Assembly: GCA_030645775.1 (NCBI GenBank)
Contig: JAUSLX010000053.1
Span: forward strand, 1 to 46,064
From: Gallionella sp.
GTDB taxonomy: Bacteria; Pseudomonadota; Gammaproteobacteria; Burkholderiales; Gallionellaceae
Reading direction: 5' to 3'
Length of the DNA stretch: 46,064 nucleotides
The notes beneath the pieces were generated by a model. It was not told the DNA's origin. It searched no databases and saw only the letters and a program-made list of their open reading frames with translations. A program made the position numbers and the translations under genes. Position 1 is the stretch's first letter; each line of letters starts with the position of its first letter. Shown one piece after another: positions 23,993 to 31,333 of the stretch.

Positions 23993-25600
23993 ATGTTATT
24001 CAATTCCTACGGCTTTATCTTTCTCTACCTGCCCGTAGTGTTGCTGGGTTTCTTTCAGCTCGGGCGGATAAGTCACACGTATGCAGCGGCCTGGCTGGCA
24101 TTGGCCTCGCTGTTCTTCTACGGCTACTGGACTCCGGCCTACGTCGGGTTGCTGCTTATTTCCATCGTATGCAACTACGCATTCGGGATGTGGATCGCTA
24201 AGGCCAGAGTCAGGGCTGAGCAACGAGGACTGAGGACTGAAACATCAGCACCCGGAACCCAGTCCTCAGCACTTAATCCTCAACGCCTGCTGATCATCGC
24301 GCTCGCCGCCAATCTGGTTTTGCTCGGCTATTACAAATACGCCAATTTCTTTGTCGCCAACCTTAATCCGCTGCTCGGCGCAGACTGGAATATGGCTAAC
24401 ATTATCCTGCCGCTGGGTATCTCGTTCTTTACCTTCACCCAGATCGCTTATCTGGTGGATACCTATCAGGGGAAAGTGAAGGAATACAATTTCGTTCATT
24501 ACCTGTTGTTCGTGACCTATTTCCCCCACCTGATCGCAGGGCCGGTACTGCATCACAATGAGATGATGCCGCAGTTTGCCCGAACTTCAACGTATCGTTT
24601 CAGCTACGAAAACATGTCAGTGGGTCTGACCATCTTTTTCATCGGTCTGTTCAAGAAGGTCATTCTGGCGGATGGGCTTGCCGTTTATGTCGGTCCGGTT
24701 TTCGATGCCTCAGCGTCAGGTGTCGAACTCAGCTTCATTGATGCCTGGGGCGGCGCCTTGTGCTACGCGCTGCAACTGTATTTCGACTTCTCCGGCTATT
24801 CAGATATGGCGATCGGCCTGTCACGAATGTTCGGCGTGACCCTGCCTTTAAACTTTTACTCACCCTACAAATCGGCCAATATCATCGAATTCTGGCGTCA
24901 CTGGCACATGACCCTGTCGCGTTTCCTGCGCGACTATTTGTATATCCCGCTGGGTGGCAACCGCAAGGGCACGGCGCATCGCTACCTGAACCTGATGATC
25001 ACCATGCTGCTCGGCGGCCTGTGGCACGGGGCGGGCTGGACTTTTGTGGTGTGGGGCGGACTGCACGGTCTGTACCTGATCATCAACCACGGATGGCATG
25101 CGCTGCGCCGTGCGCTGGGGCAGGATATCAAGGCGCCGCTCTCCCAACCGGCAAAAGCGGCCGCCGTGCTGCTCACCTTCCTAGCCGTGGTTGCGGCATG
25201 GGTCGTGTTCCGTGCCGACAACCTCAGTGCCGCCACAGCCATGCTCAAGGCCATGTCCGGTCTGAACGGGTTTGTCCTGCCGGATGCGTGGCTGCCAAAA
25301 TGGGGAATATTCGGTCAGTGGCTGTCCGCGCAGGGCGTGACTTTCGGCGCAACCAACGATCTGATCATGGGCGGCGCCCTCAACTGGATATGGATTTCCT
25401 TGCTCATCGTCTGGTTCGCGCCCAACACCCAGCAGATCATGGCAGCTTATAAACCCGCACTGGATATGCCTGAAGGCAGCGCGGCTAGGCGCCTGTTGTG
25501 GCGGCCTTCGGCACCCGCTGCGCTCATCGTCTGGTTGCTCGGCTTTATTGCGATCATAAATTTGAACAAGCAGTCGGCGTTTCTGTACTTTCAATTCTGA
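23993..25600 (+). CDS. MBOAT-family membrane O-acyltransferase (AlgI-like)
   Basis: AlgI-type proteins move acyl groups from the cytoplasm across the inner membrane for O-acetylation of a surface polysaccharide. The 535-aa protein has about a dozen transmembrane helices. It contains YFDFSGYSDMAIGLSRMFG, FWRHWHMTLSRFLRDYLYIP and the catalytic-histidine region LLGGLWHGAGWTFVVWGGLHG. About 27 residues near position 70-100 (RAEQRGLRTETSAPGTQSSA and neighbours) are foreign to the family and are encoded by a heptad-repeat insertion. The next gene, two bases downstream, encodes the likely periplasmic partner. Confidence 0.93.
   Translation: MLFNSYGFIFLYLPVVLLGFFQLGRISHTYAAAWLALASLFFYGYWTPAYVGLLLISIVCNYAFGMWIAKARVRAEQRGLRTETSAPGTQSSALNPQRLLIIALAANLVLLGYYKYANFFVANLNPLLGADWNMANIILPLGISFFTFTQIAYLVDTYQGKVKEYNFVHYLLFVTYFPHLIAGPVLHHNEMMPQFARTSTYRFSYENMSVGLTIFFIGLFKKVILADGLAVYVGPVFDASASGVELSFIDAWGGALCYALQLYFDFSGYSDMAIGLSRMFGVTLPLNFYSPYKSANIIEFWRHWHMTLSRFLRDYLYIPLGGNRKGTAHRYLNLMITMLLGGLWHGAGWTFVVWGGLHGLYLIINHGWHALRRALGQDIKAPLSQPAKAAAVLLTFLAVVAAWVVFRADNLSAATAMLKAMSGLNGFVLPDAWLPKWGIFGQWLSAQGVTFGATNDLIMGGALNWIWISLLIVWFAPNTQQIMAAYKPALDMPEGSAARRLLWRPSAPAALIVWLLGFIAIINLNKQSAFLYFQF
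24203..24285. repeat. Heptad repeat arms inserted in frame in the MBOAT gene
   Basis: The left arm runs in heptads ending GGACTGA, GGACTGA (24227-24240), preceded by GGGCTGA and degenerate units. The right arm runs CAGTCCT, CAGCACT, TAATCCT (24260-24280). CTGAGGACTG (24230-24239) and CAGTCCTCAG (24260-24269) are perfect inverses. The reading frame stays open through the whole element. Confidence 0.85.
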
Positions 25601-25602
25601 CC

Positions 25603-26790
25603 ATGAACACACGGCATAAACATTATTTCCAGATACTGACAGCCAGTTTTTGCGCGACGCTGCTGCCCGTTTTCGCCCTGAACATGATTCTGCTCAACGA
25701 CACCCTGGGCAACAACCGGAAAGTGCTGCTCGCCAGCCAGTGGCAGCAGCGTACCCAGGGTGTCACTTACGCACCGACCCTGAGCGACACCCATCTGTTC
25801 AAAACGCTGCGCCTGCTCGATCGACTGCCGGAAATAAACACCGTGGTATTCGGCTCTTCCACCGCTCTGGGCATCGCGCAGCAAGCATTCCCGGACACCC
25901 TGCATCTGTACAACTATGCGCAAACCGGACACGCGCTCAGTTCAGTCATAGGCGAAGCGGAGTATATCCAGCGTCATTCCGCAAACGTGAAATGGCTGAT
26001 CATCCCACTGGACTGGTCACTGGGATTCATCTATCAACAGGGCACCCCGCCCGATGCCGATCTTTCCGCAACAACCGTCAGGCAGGCAACGCAGGCCGAG
26101 GTAAAACCGGCGCCCCTGCCGGAGAGAATGCGTGATGCACTGTCCTATCCGCGCATCAGCAGCCTGTTCGAAATATTGAACAATATCCGTCGCGCCGAGG
26201 ATAAGACTGCCGCCTTCAGCGGCTATTTCCTGCAAGACGCAAGCGATGATTACCGTTGCGCCGACGGCACGCCCGGCAAGGATTTCGACACCATTTATCG
26301 CGGCACCTGCACGGGTTTTCGCCACGACGGCAGCGCCACTTTTGCCAATTCGTCCCGGGTGGGCAATCCGCGTTCACTGATTCTTGCCTCAACCTCATCC
26401 CATTCCCAATATCGCCAGAATCTGCTATCGACTGACGGCTCGCCCAACCCGATTTTTTTGCAGCGCCTCGCTGAACTGGGCAGGCAGGCAAAACAGAACG
26501 GCGGAGGGGTGATTTTATTTTTGCCGCCTCTGTTGCCGGGAGTGGAGGTCGAATTTCTCCGACATCCGCAACTGAGGCCTGCACTGCAAAAAACCAAACA
26601 AACGCTGGCCGACTGGGCCAAAGAAAACAAGCTGACCCTGCTGGACGCGGGACAATCCGAACGATTTGATTGTCAGCCCGATGAATTTCTTGACACGCAC
26701 CATGCCGTATCAAGCTGTTACAACAAAATCTTTCAGTCATTCCGGCGCGATGCACTGCGCCCGGATGGCACCATATCGCTACCGGCCTGA
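25603..26790 (+). CDS. Membrane-anchored SGNH-like protein, probable acetyltransfer partner of the MBOAT
   Basis: The 395-aa protein has one N-terminal hydrophobic helix (ILTASFCATLLPVFALNMIL) and an otherwise soluble, presumably periplasmic body. GSS at residues 84-86 (TVVFGSSTALG) looks like SGNH block I with its nucleophilic serine. DTHH at 364-367 looks like the block V Asp-His pair. The layout resembles DltD, PatB and AlgJ/AlgX, which finish O-acyl transfer delivered by an MBOAT partner. Sequence similarity to a named family is not obvious to me. The gene starts two bases after the MBOAT stop; the longer frame from 25498 only overlaps the MBOAT gene. Confidence 0.7.
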   Translation: MNTRHKHYFQILTASFCATLLPVFALNMILLNDTLGNNRKVLLASQWQQRTQGVTYAPTLSDTHLFKTLRLLDRLPEINTVVFGSSTALGIAQQAFPDTLHLYNYAQTGHALSSVIGEAEYIQRHSANVKWLIIPLDWSLGFIYQQGTPPDADLSATTVRQATQAEVKPAPLPERMRDALSYPRISSLFEILNNIRRAEDKTAAFSGYFLQDASDDYRCADGTPGKDFDTIYRGTCTGFRHDGSATFANSSRVGNPRSLILASTSSHSQYRQNLLSTDGSPNPIFLQRLAELGRQAKQNGGGVILFLPPLLPGVEVEFLRHPQLRPALQKTKQTLADWAKENKLTLLDAGQSERFDCQPDEFLDTHHAVSSCYNKIFQSFRRDALRPDGTISLPA

Positions 26791-26794
26791 AACC

Positions 26795-28192
26795 ATGACA
26801 CACACCCGATCTTTTCTCCTTCTGTGCCTTGCAGCCGCGTTGAGTTTGCTCACCGCATTCAATCATTATTATGTCGGCGAAGAGGCCATCTTTCCGATCA
26901 CCTCCATGGAAATGTGGCAGCGCGGCGCGTGGCTCAAGCAGTATCTGTATGGCGGCGATGTCCAGCACAACCCGCTGTTCAACTGGCTGATCATCGCCAC
27001 CTCCAATCTGTTCGGCTGGCCTCATGTATTGGAGGTCGCGCGCGGACTGACCCTCAGCGCCACGCTGGCCACGGCCGCAGTGTTGTACTGGCTGGTCTTG
27101 CGCTTATTTCTTGAGCGCAGCTTTGCTGTCTTTGCCGCGCTGATTTATCTGACTTTCGACGATGTGCTGATGTACCACGGCTGGCTGGCCTACGTGGATC
27201 CGTTGTTTGCGCTGTTCATCTTCACGTCCATCGCCACGCTGTGGGTCGCTTGCGCGGAACAACGCCGCAGCCTGCTATGGCTCGCGGCCATCGCACTGAC
27301 CTGTGCCTTTTTAAGCAAGGCGTTCACCGCCTATGTATTTTACGGCACCAGCCTGCTGGTGCTGGCACGTGTGTCCGCCTACCGCAAGGTTCTGCTCAGC
27401 CCCGCGTCGCTGGCGGCGCATGCCGTCATGCTGGCTGCACCACTGATCTGGTTTGCGATTATTCCCGCCGGGCATGGACAAAGCGGGCGCATGTTCGATG
27501 AAATCCTCGCCAAACTTGCCCTGCCCAACATCGGCGACTACCTCACCAAACTGTTGCAGTACCCGCTGGAAGTCTGGTCAGGCTTACTGCCAGCCGGCAT
27601 ACTGTTCGCTTACTTCGCCCTGCGCGGAAGAATTACCCAGGAAGAAATCCAGCCTCTGCACTTTCGCAACGCAGTGCTGATCGCAGCGCTGAATTTTCTG
27701 CCCTATTGGCTCGCGCCGCACAGCGGGGTACGCTACCTGATGCCGATCTATCCGCTGTTCGCACTGATTACCGCACGACTGATCTGGCGTGCGGGCAACC
27801 CGGCCTTACTCACCACCCGCCGCTGGCTGACCGCCGCCATCGCGTTCAACTTTGTTCTTGGCCTGGTGGCTTTTCCCTATTACCAGCATCAATACCGGGG
27901 TGAAAACTACGCGCTGACCGCCGCCAACATCATTACCCTCACCCGTGAGCAAGCGCTCTATGTTAACGACGTGACTACCAACGGCCTGAACGTGGCGGCC
28001 TACATCAATCAGCAACGCTATCCGATGCAGGCACTGCAATTCCCTCCGCCCGAGCTGGAATCCGGATTCATCATCTCCATGACAGCTGATCCCGAAGCAG
28101 AAAAAAACGTAAAAGCGTACCAACTCGGGGGAGACAAACTTTATTTGCTGTGTCGCGGGACTGCCTGCCAGACTGGATTAACGATAAAATGA
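26795..28192 (+). CDS. ArnT-like GT-C family glycosyltransferase
   Basis: This is an integral membrane glycosyltransferase of the GT39/PMT type that would use a polyprenyl-phosphate sugar on the periplasmic side. The 465-aa protein has about ten transmembrane helices. The first periplasmic loop carries the acidic pair of the family (YYVGEEAIFPITSMEMW), followed by HNPLFNWL. FLSKAFTAYV and HSGVRYLMPIYPLFALI are further family segments. It is shorter than ArnT (about 550 aa) and has a small C-terminal soluble part. Spacing is four bases after the SGNH gene and 25 bases before the WecE-type gene. The sugar donor is inferred from its neighbours. Confidence 0.82.
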   Translation: MTHTRSFLLLCLAAALSLLTAFNHYYVGEEAIFPITSMEMWQRGAWLKQYLYGGDVQHNPLFNWLIIATSNLFGWPHVLEVARGLTLSATLATAAVLYWLVLRLFLERSFAVFAALIYLTFDDVLMYHGWLAYVDPLFALFIFTSIATLWVACAEQRRSLLWLAAIALTCAFLSKAFTAYVFYGTSLLVLARVSAYRKVLLSPASLAAHAVMLAAPLIWFAIIPAGHGQSGRMFDEILAKLALPNIGDYLTKLLQYPLEVWSGLLPAGILFAYFALRGRITQEEIQPLHFRNAVLIAALNFLPYWLAPHSGVRYLMPIYPLFALITARLIWRAGNPALLTTRRWLTAAIAFNFVLGLVAFPYYQHQYRGENYALTAANIITLTREQALYVNDVTTNGLNVAAYINQQRYPMQALQFPPPELESGFIISMTADPEAEKNVKAYQLGGDKLYLLCRGTACQTGLTIK

Positions 28193-28217
28193 ACTCATTG
28201 CTCCCTGTGTACGCGCT

Positions 28218-29342
28218 ATGAAACCCATCCCGTTCAACAAACCTTTCATCATCGGCCGCGAACTTTCGCTGATTGCCGATGCCGTGGCACAAGGCCATCT
28301 CTCCGGCGACGGCGCCTACACCAAACTATGCCATCGCTGGTTTGAAGAAAAGCTGGGCTGTCACAAGGCTTTGCTCACCCACTCCTGCACCGGCGCGCTG
28401 GAAATGGCCGCGATACTGTGCGACATCCAGCCCGGCGACGAAGTCATTCTGCCCTCCTACACCTTTGTTTCCACCGCCAATGCCTTCGTGCTGCGCGGCG
28501 CCGTGCCGGTGTTTGTGGACATCCGCCCGGATACGCTGAACATCGACGAGAATCTGATCGAAGCCGCCATCACCCCCAGGACCAAAGTTATCGTGCCGGT
28601 GCATTACGCGGGCGTGCCGTGCGAGATGAATGCCATCATGGACATCGCCCGGCGGCACACCCTGCTGGTTGTGGAAGATGCCGCGCAGGCGCTGCTCTCC
28701 ACCTATCAGGGCCGTGCACTGGGCAGCATCGGGCATTTTGGCTGCCTGAGTTTCCATGAAACCAAGAATATTATCAGTGGCGAGGGTGGCGCGTTACTGG
28801 TGAACGACGCGCGCTTTGCTGAACGCGCCGAAGTCATCCGCGAGAAAGGGACCAACCGCAGCCAGTTTTTCCGGGGCGAGGTGGACAAGTACACCTGGAT
28901 GGATATTGGCTCGTCCTATCTGCCCAGCGAACTGGTCAGCGCCTTTCTCTACGCGCAACTGGAGCGCGCCGGCGAGATCATCGCCAGACGGCGCAGCATC
29001 TGCAGCGCTTACGCGACACAGCTCGCCCCGCTGCAACAACGGCTGCACATCGCAGACTTTGACGAAGACAGCAACGGTCATCTGTTCTACGTCCTGCTCG
29101 ACAGCCTGGACACGCGCAGCCGCTTGATCGCGCACCTCAAGTCACAGGGTATCCACCCGGTATTCCATTATGTGCCGCTGCACTCTTCCCCGGCCGGACG
29201 CCGCTACGGACGCGAGGGCAGCGGCATGCAGGTCACCAACGACCTGAGCGAACGTCTGCTGCGACTGCCACTGTTTTATGAAATGAGCGCGGACGACATC
29301 ACGCGCATCACTGCCGCTATTCGTGAATTCTTCATCGACTGA
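28218..29342 (+). CDS. wecE: dTDP-4-amino-4,6-dideoxygalactose transaminase
   Basis: WecE (RffA) converts dTDP-4-keto-6-deoxy-D-glucose to dTDP-4-amino-4,6-dideoxy-D-galactose with glutamate and PLP. From memory of the E. coli protein the match is very close: IPFNKPFIIG, LSGDGAYTKLC, QPGDEVILPSYTFVSTANAF and IREKGTNRSQFFRGEVDKYT. The PLP lysine lies in SFHETKNI. The length of 374 aa is as expected. Its substrate can be supplied by RfbA and RfbB encoded at the far end of the window. It is the last gene of the plus-strand operon and converges on the flippase-like gene. Confidence 0.94.
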   Translation: MKPIPFNKPFIIGRELSLIADAVAQGHLSGDGAYTKLCHRWFEEKLGCHKALLTHSCTGALEMAAILCDIQPGDEVILPSYTFVSTANAFVLRGAVPVFVDIRPDTLNIDENLIEAAITPRTKVIVPVHYAGVPCEMNAIMDIARRHTLLVVEDAAQALLSTYQGRALGSIGHFGCLSFHETKNIISGEGGALLVNDARFAERAEVIREKGTNRSQFFRGEVDKYTWMDIGSSYLPSELVSAFLYAQLERAGEIIARRRSICSAYATQLAPLQQRLHIADFDEDSNGHLFYVLLDSLDTRSRLIAHLKSQGIHPVFHYVPLHSSPAGRRYGREGSGMQVTNDLSERLLRLPLFYEMSADDITRITAAIREFFID

Positions 29343-29353
29343 CGGGCTATAAA

Positions 29354-29716
29354 TCAACCCTGGCTCGCTACCGCCAACCCCAGCACAATCAACGCGACGC
29401 CCACGACCTTGAGCAAGGTAACCGGCTCCTGAAAAAAGAACCCGCTGGCCAGCAGCACCAGCACGAACGTCAGCCCCATGAAGGGGTAGGCGTGGCTGAG
29501 CTGCAACCGGGTCATCGCGGCCATCCAGAAGAACGAGGCGAGAAAGGCAGCGGCGAGCGCACTCACGATCCACGGGTTCAGTAACAGATGCAGCATAAAG
29601 CTGATCTTTTCCCACGTTCCTTCAGGCAGCGCGCCGACTTTGAGCACTTGCCATTTGATGGCGATCTGGCCGTACACGGTCAGCAGTATGGTTAAAAAAA
29701 TGTAGAAATAGCTCAT
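29354..29716 (-). CDS. Four-helix SMR/EamA-type membrane protein (ArnE/F-like flippase candidate)
   Basis: The 120-aa protein is almost entirely four transmembrane helices, with the SMR/DMT half-transporter signature SHAYPFMGLTFVLVLLASGFFF followed by EPVTLLKVVGVALIVLGL. Its size and sequence resemble ArnE/ArnF and other small proteins that flip polyprenyl-phosphate sugars across the inner membrane. It lies seven bases behind the WecD-like gene and in one run with an ArnC/GtrB-like transferase, which supports a flippase role. A drug-efflux SMR protein is the main alternative. Confidence 0.8.
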   Translation of the reverse strand: MSYFYIFLTILLTVYGQIAIKWQVLKVGALPEGTWEKISFMLHLLLNPWIVSALAAAFLASFFWMAAMTRLQLSHAYPFMGLTFVLVLLASGFFFQEPVTLLKVVGVALIVLGLAVASQG

Positions 29717-29723
29717 AGTGGAT

Positions 29724-30392
29724 TCACGGCGTCATGCGGTGGTAAATGTCCTGCGGATGGCTGAATGAAAACCCCAGCGAGACATACAGATTAAGGACGG
29801 CGAGATTGCCGGCGGAAATGGAGCTTTTCACTTCTTCATGCCCCAGCGCCAGCAGTTCACCGCACACTGCACTCCACCAGTATTTAGCCCGTCCCTGACC
29901 GCGATGCTGTTCTGCCACCGCGTGCAACACGAGATTATTGCCGCTGTAAGCGATGAATCCCGCCAGCGCGCCCTGCCAGTACAAGCCGTAAACCTGCCCT
30001 GTTTCGAGCAATTGCTTCAGCCAATTGTCATAGCGCAGATCGGCGCTGTCTCTGGACAACATAAAATCCCGGTGAAAACGACCGTGCGCAAACGCGCCGT
30101 GGCAAATCGACAGCGCCTGTTCAGCGCTGACCACTCTGGAAATGGTCGCATCCGTATGCTGCAGCTTGCGCAAGCGGGCCGCATTGCAATGCGGTTCTAT
30201 CAGCGTATCGCAGTAATAAAAACCGTATTCGTGCAGCAGGCGTTTATCCGCCAGAGGATCGACCTTGAGGGTGTGATGGCCTGTAGTCTGCGCCGCCTGT
30301 TGCAGTGCCGCTTCGGAATATTCGAGCAGCTCCCAGGTATTGATGCCGAACGCCGCCGTATCCCACGGCGTGTGCTTAATCAAGGCGCTCAT
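29724..30392 (-). CDS. GNAT-family N-acetyltransferase, WecD-like
   Basis: The 222-aa protein has an N-terminal segment WDTAAFGINTWEL, reminiscent of WecD (dTDP-fucosamine acetyltransferase). Other parallels are HGAFAHGRFHRDFML and RYDNWLKQLLE. The acetyl-CoA site of the GNAT fold is seen in HAVAEQHRGQGRAKYWW and SISAGNLAVLNLYVSLGFSF. N-acetylation of dTDP-Fuc4N to dTDP-Fuc4NAc is the likely role, because WecE is encoded just across the convergence point. I chose ATG 30392; it overlaps the end of the GT2 gene by 17 bases. Confidence 0.8.
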   Translation of the reverse strand: MSALIKHTPWDTAAFGINTWELLEYSEAALQQAAQTTGHHTLKVDPLADKRLLHEYGFYYCDTLIEPHCNAARLRKLQHTDATISRVVSAEQALSICHGAFAHGRFHRDFMLSRDSADLRYDNWLKQLLETGQVYGLYWQGALAGFIAYSGNNLVLHAVAEQHRGQGRAKYWWSAVCGELLALGHEEVKSSISAGNLAVLNLYVSLGFSFSHPQDIYHRMTP

Positions 30393-31323
30393 CAAAGGTA
30401 GCCCGCCTGACGATATACAGTGGCCGCTTCTTGCTTTCATCGAAGGTCTTGCCCAGATAGATTCCGATGATGCCGAGGATGGAGATAATGATGCCGCCGA
30501 TGAAATACAGTGAGACGATCAGACTGTTCCAGCCGGGAATCGGCGAACCGTATAACAAGGCATGCCCCAGAATGTACATGCCGTAGCAAAAGGAAAAGAA
30601 GGCCATCAAAAAGCCGAAACGCACCGCCAGCCGTAGCGGTTTATCGGAATAGGCGATGATGGTCTCGGCGGCGAGCTTCCACAGTTTTGCGAAGGTATAG
30701 GTGGAATTCCCTTCAAAGCGCCCGGCGTGTTCCACCTCGATGCTATCGGTAGGGAACCCCAGCCACTGCACCAACCCGCCGAAGAAACGCAATTGTTCGC
30801 GCATGCGCAAAAAACTCACCACAACCTTGCGCGACATAATGCGAAAATTGCCGGTCTGTCCGTCGTAGTCGATATCTGCAAGATAGCTGAACAGCCGGTA
30901 AAACAGCCATGATGTGAGGCGTTTGAGCAGCGGATCACGCCGCGCGCCGCGCCGCGCCAGCACAACGTCAAAGCCCTGCTGCGCCCGTGCATACAAACGT
31001 GGAATTTCTTCCGGCCTGTCCTGCAAATCGCAATCCATCACCACCACCCAGTCGCCACGACAGTGATCCAGCCCGGCGGTAATGCCATAGTGCTGGCCGA
31101 AATTGCGGCTGAACTGAATGCCGCGCACGCGCGGATCGGCGGCGGCCAGCCGTGTTATCGCCTGCCACGACCCGTCGCCGCCGCAATCTTCGACCAGCAC
31201 GATTTCAAAATCCGGCGAGATGCTCTCCAGCGCGGTTTTAAGACGTCGATACAATTCATCCAGGCAATGCTCGGCCTTGTATACCGGGATGACGACTGAA
31301 AGAAGAGGAGAAGGATGACTCAT
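30376..31323 (-). CDS. Polyprenyl-phosphate glycosyltransferase (GT2, ArnC/GtrB-like)
   Basis: This family transfers a sugar from a nucleotide carrier to undecaprenyl phosphate at the cytoplasmic face. The 315-aa protein has the GT-A fold motifs VVIPVYKAEHCLDEL, FSRNFGQHYGITAGLDHC and VVMDCDLQDRPEEIP (the DxD-type site). Two C-terminal transmembrane helices (FGFLMAFFSFCYGMYIL, LYFIGGIIISILGIIGIYLG) follow, as in ArnC, GtrB and CsbB. The neighbouring genes suggest that its donor is dTDP-Fuc4NAc, but ArnC/GtrB homologues use many sugars. Confidence 0.9.
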   Translation of the reverse strand: MSHPSPLLSVVIPVYKAEHCLDELYRRLKTALESISPDFEIVLVEDCGGDGSWQAITRLAAADPRVRGIQFSRNFGQHYGITAGLDHCRGDWVVVMDCDLQDRPEEIPRLYARAQQGFDVVLARRGARRDPLLKRLTSWLFYRLFSYLADIDYDGQTGNFRIMSRKVVVSFLRMREQLRFFGGLVQWLGFPTDSIEVEHAGRFEGNSTYTFAKLWKLAAETIIAYSDKPLRLAVRFGFLMAFFSFCYGMYILGHALLYGSPIPGWNSLIVSLYFIGGIIISILGIIGIYLGKTFDESKKRPLYIVRRATFDERLD

Positions 31324-31333
31324 TTTTACTTAT

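Noticed and set aside
24760-25452. A 230-codon frame inside the MBOAT gene
   Set aside because: Another frame of the MBOAT gene, Arg/His-rich and without recognisable motifs.
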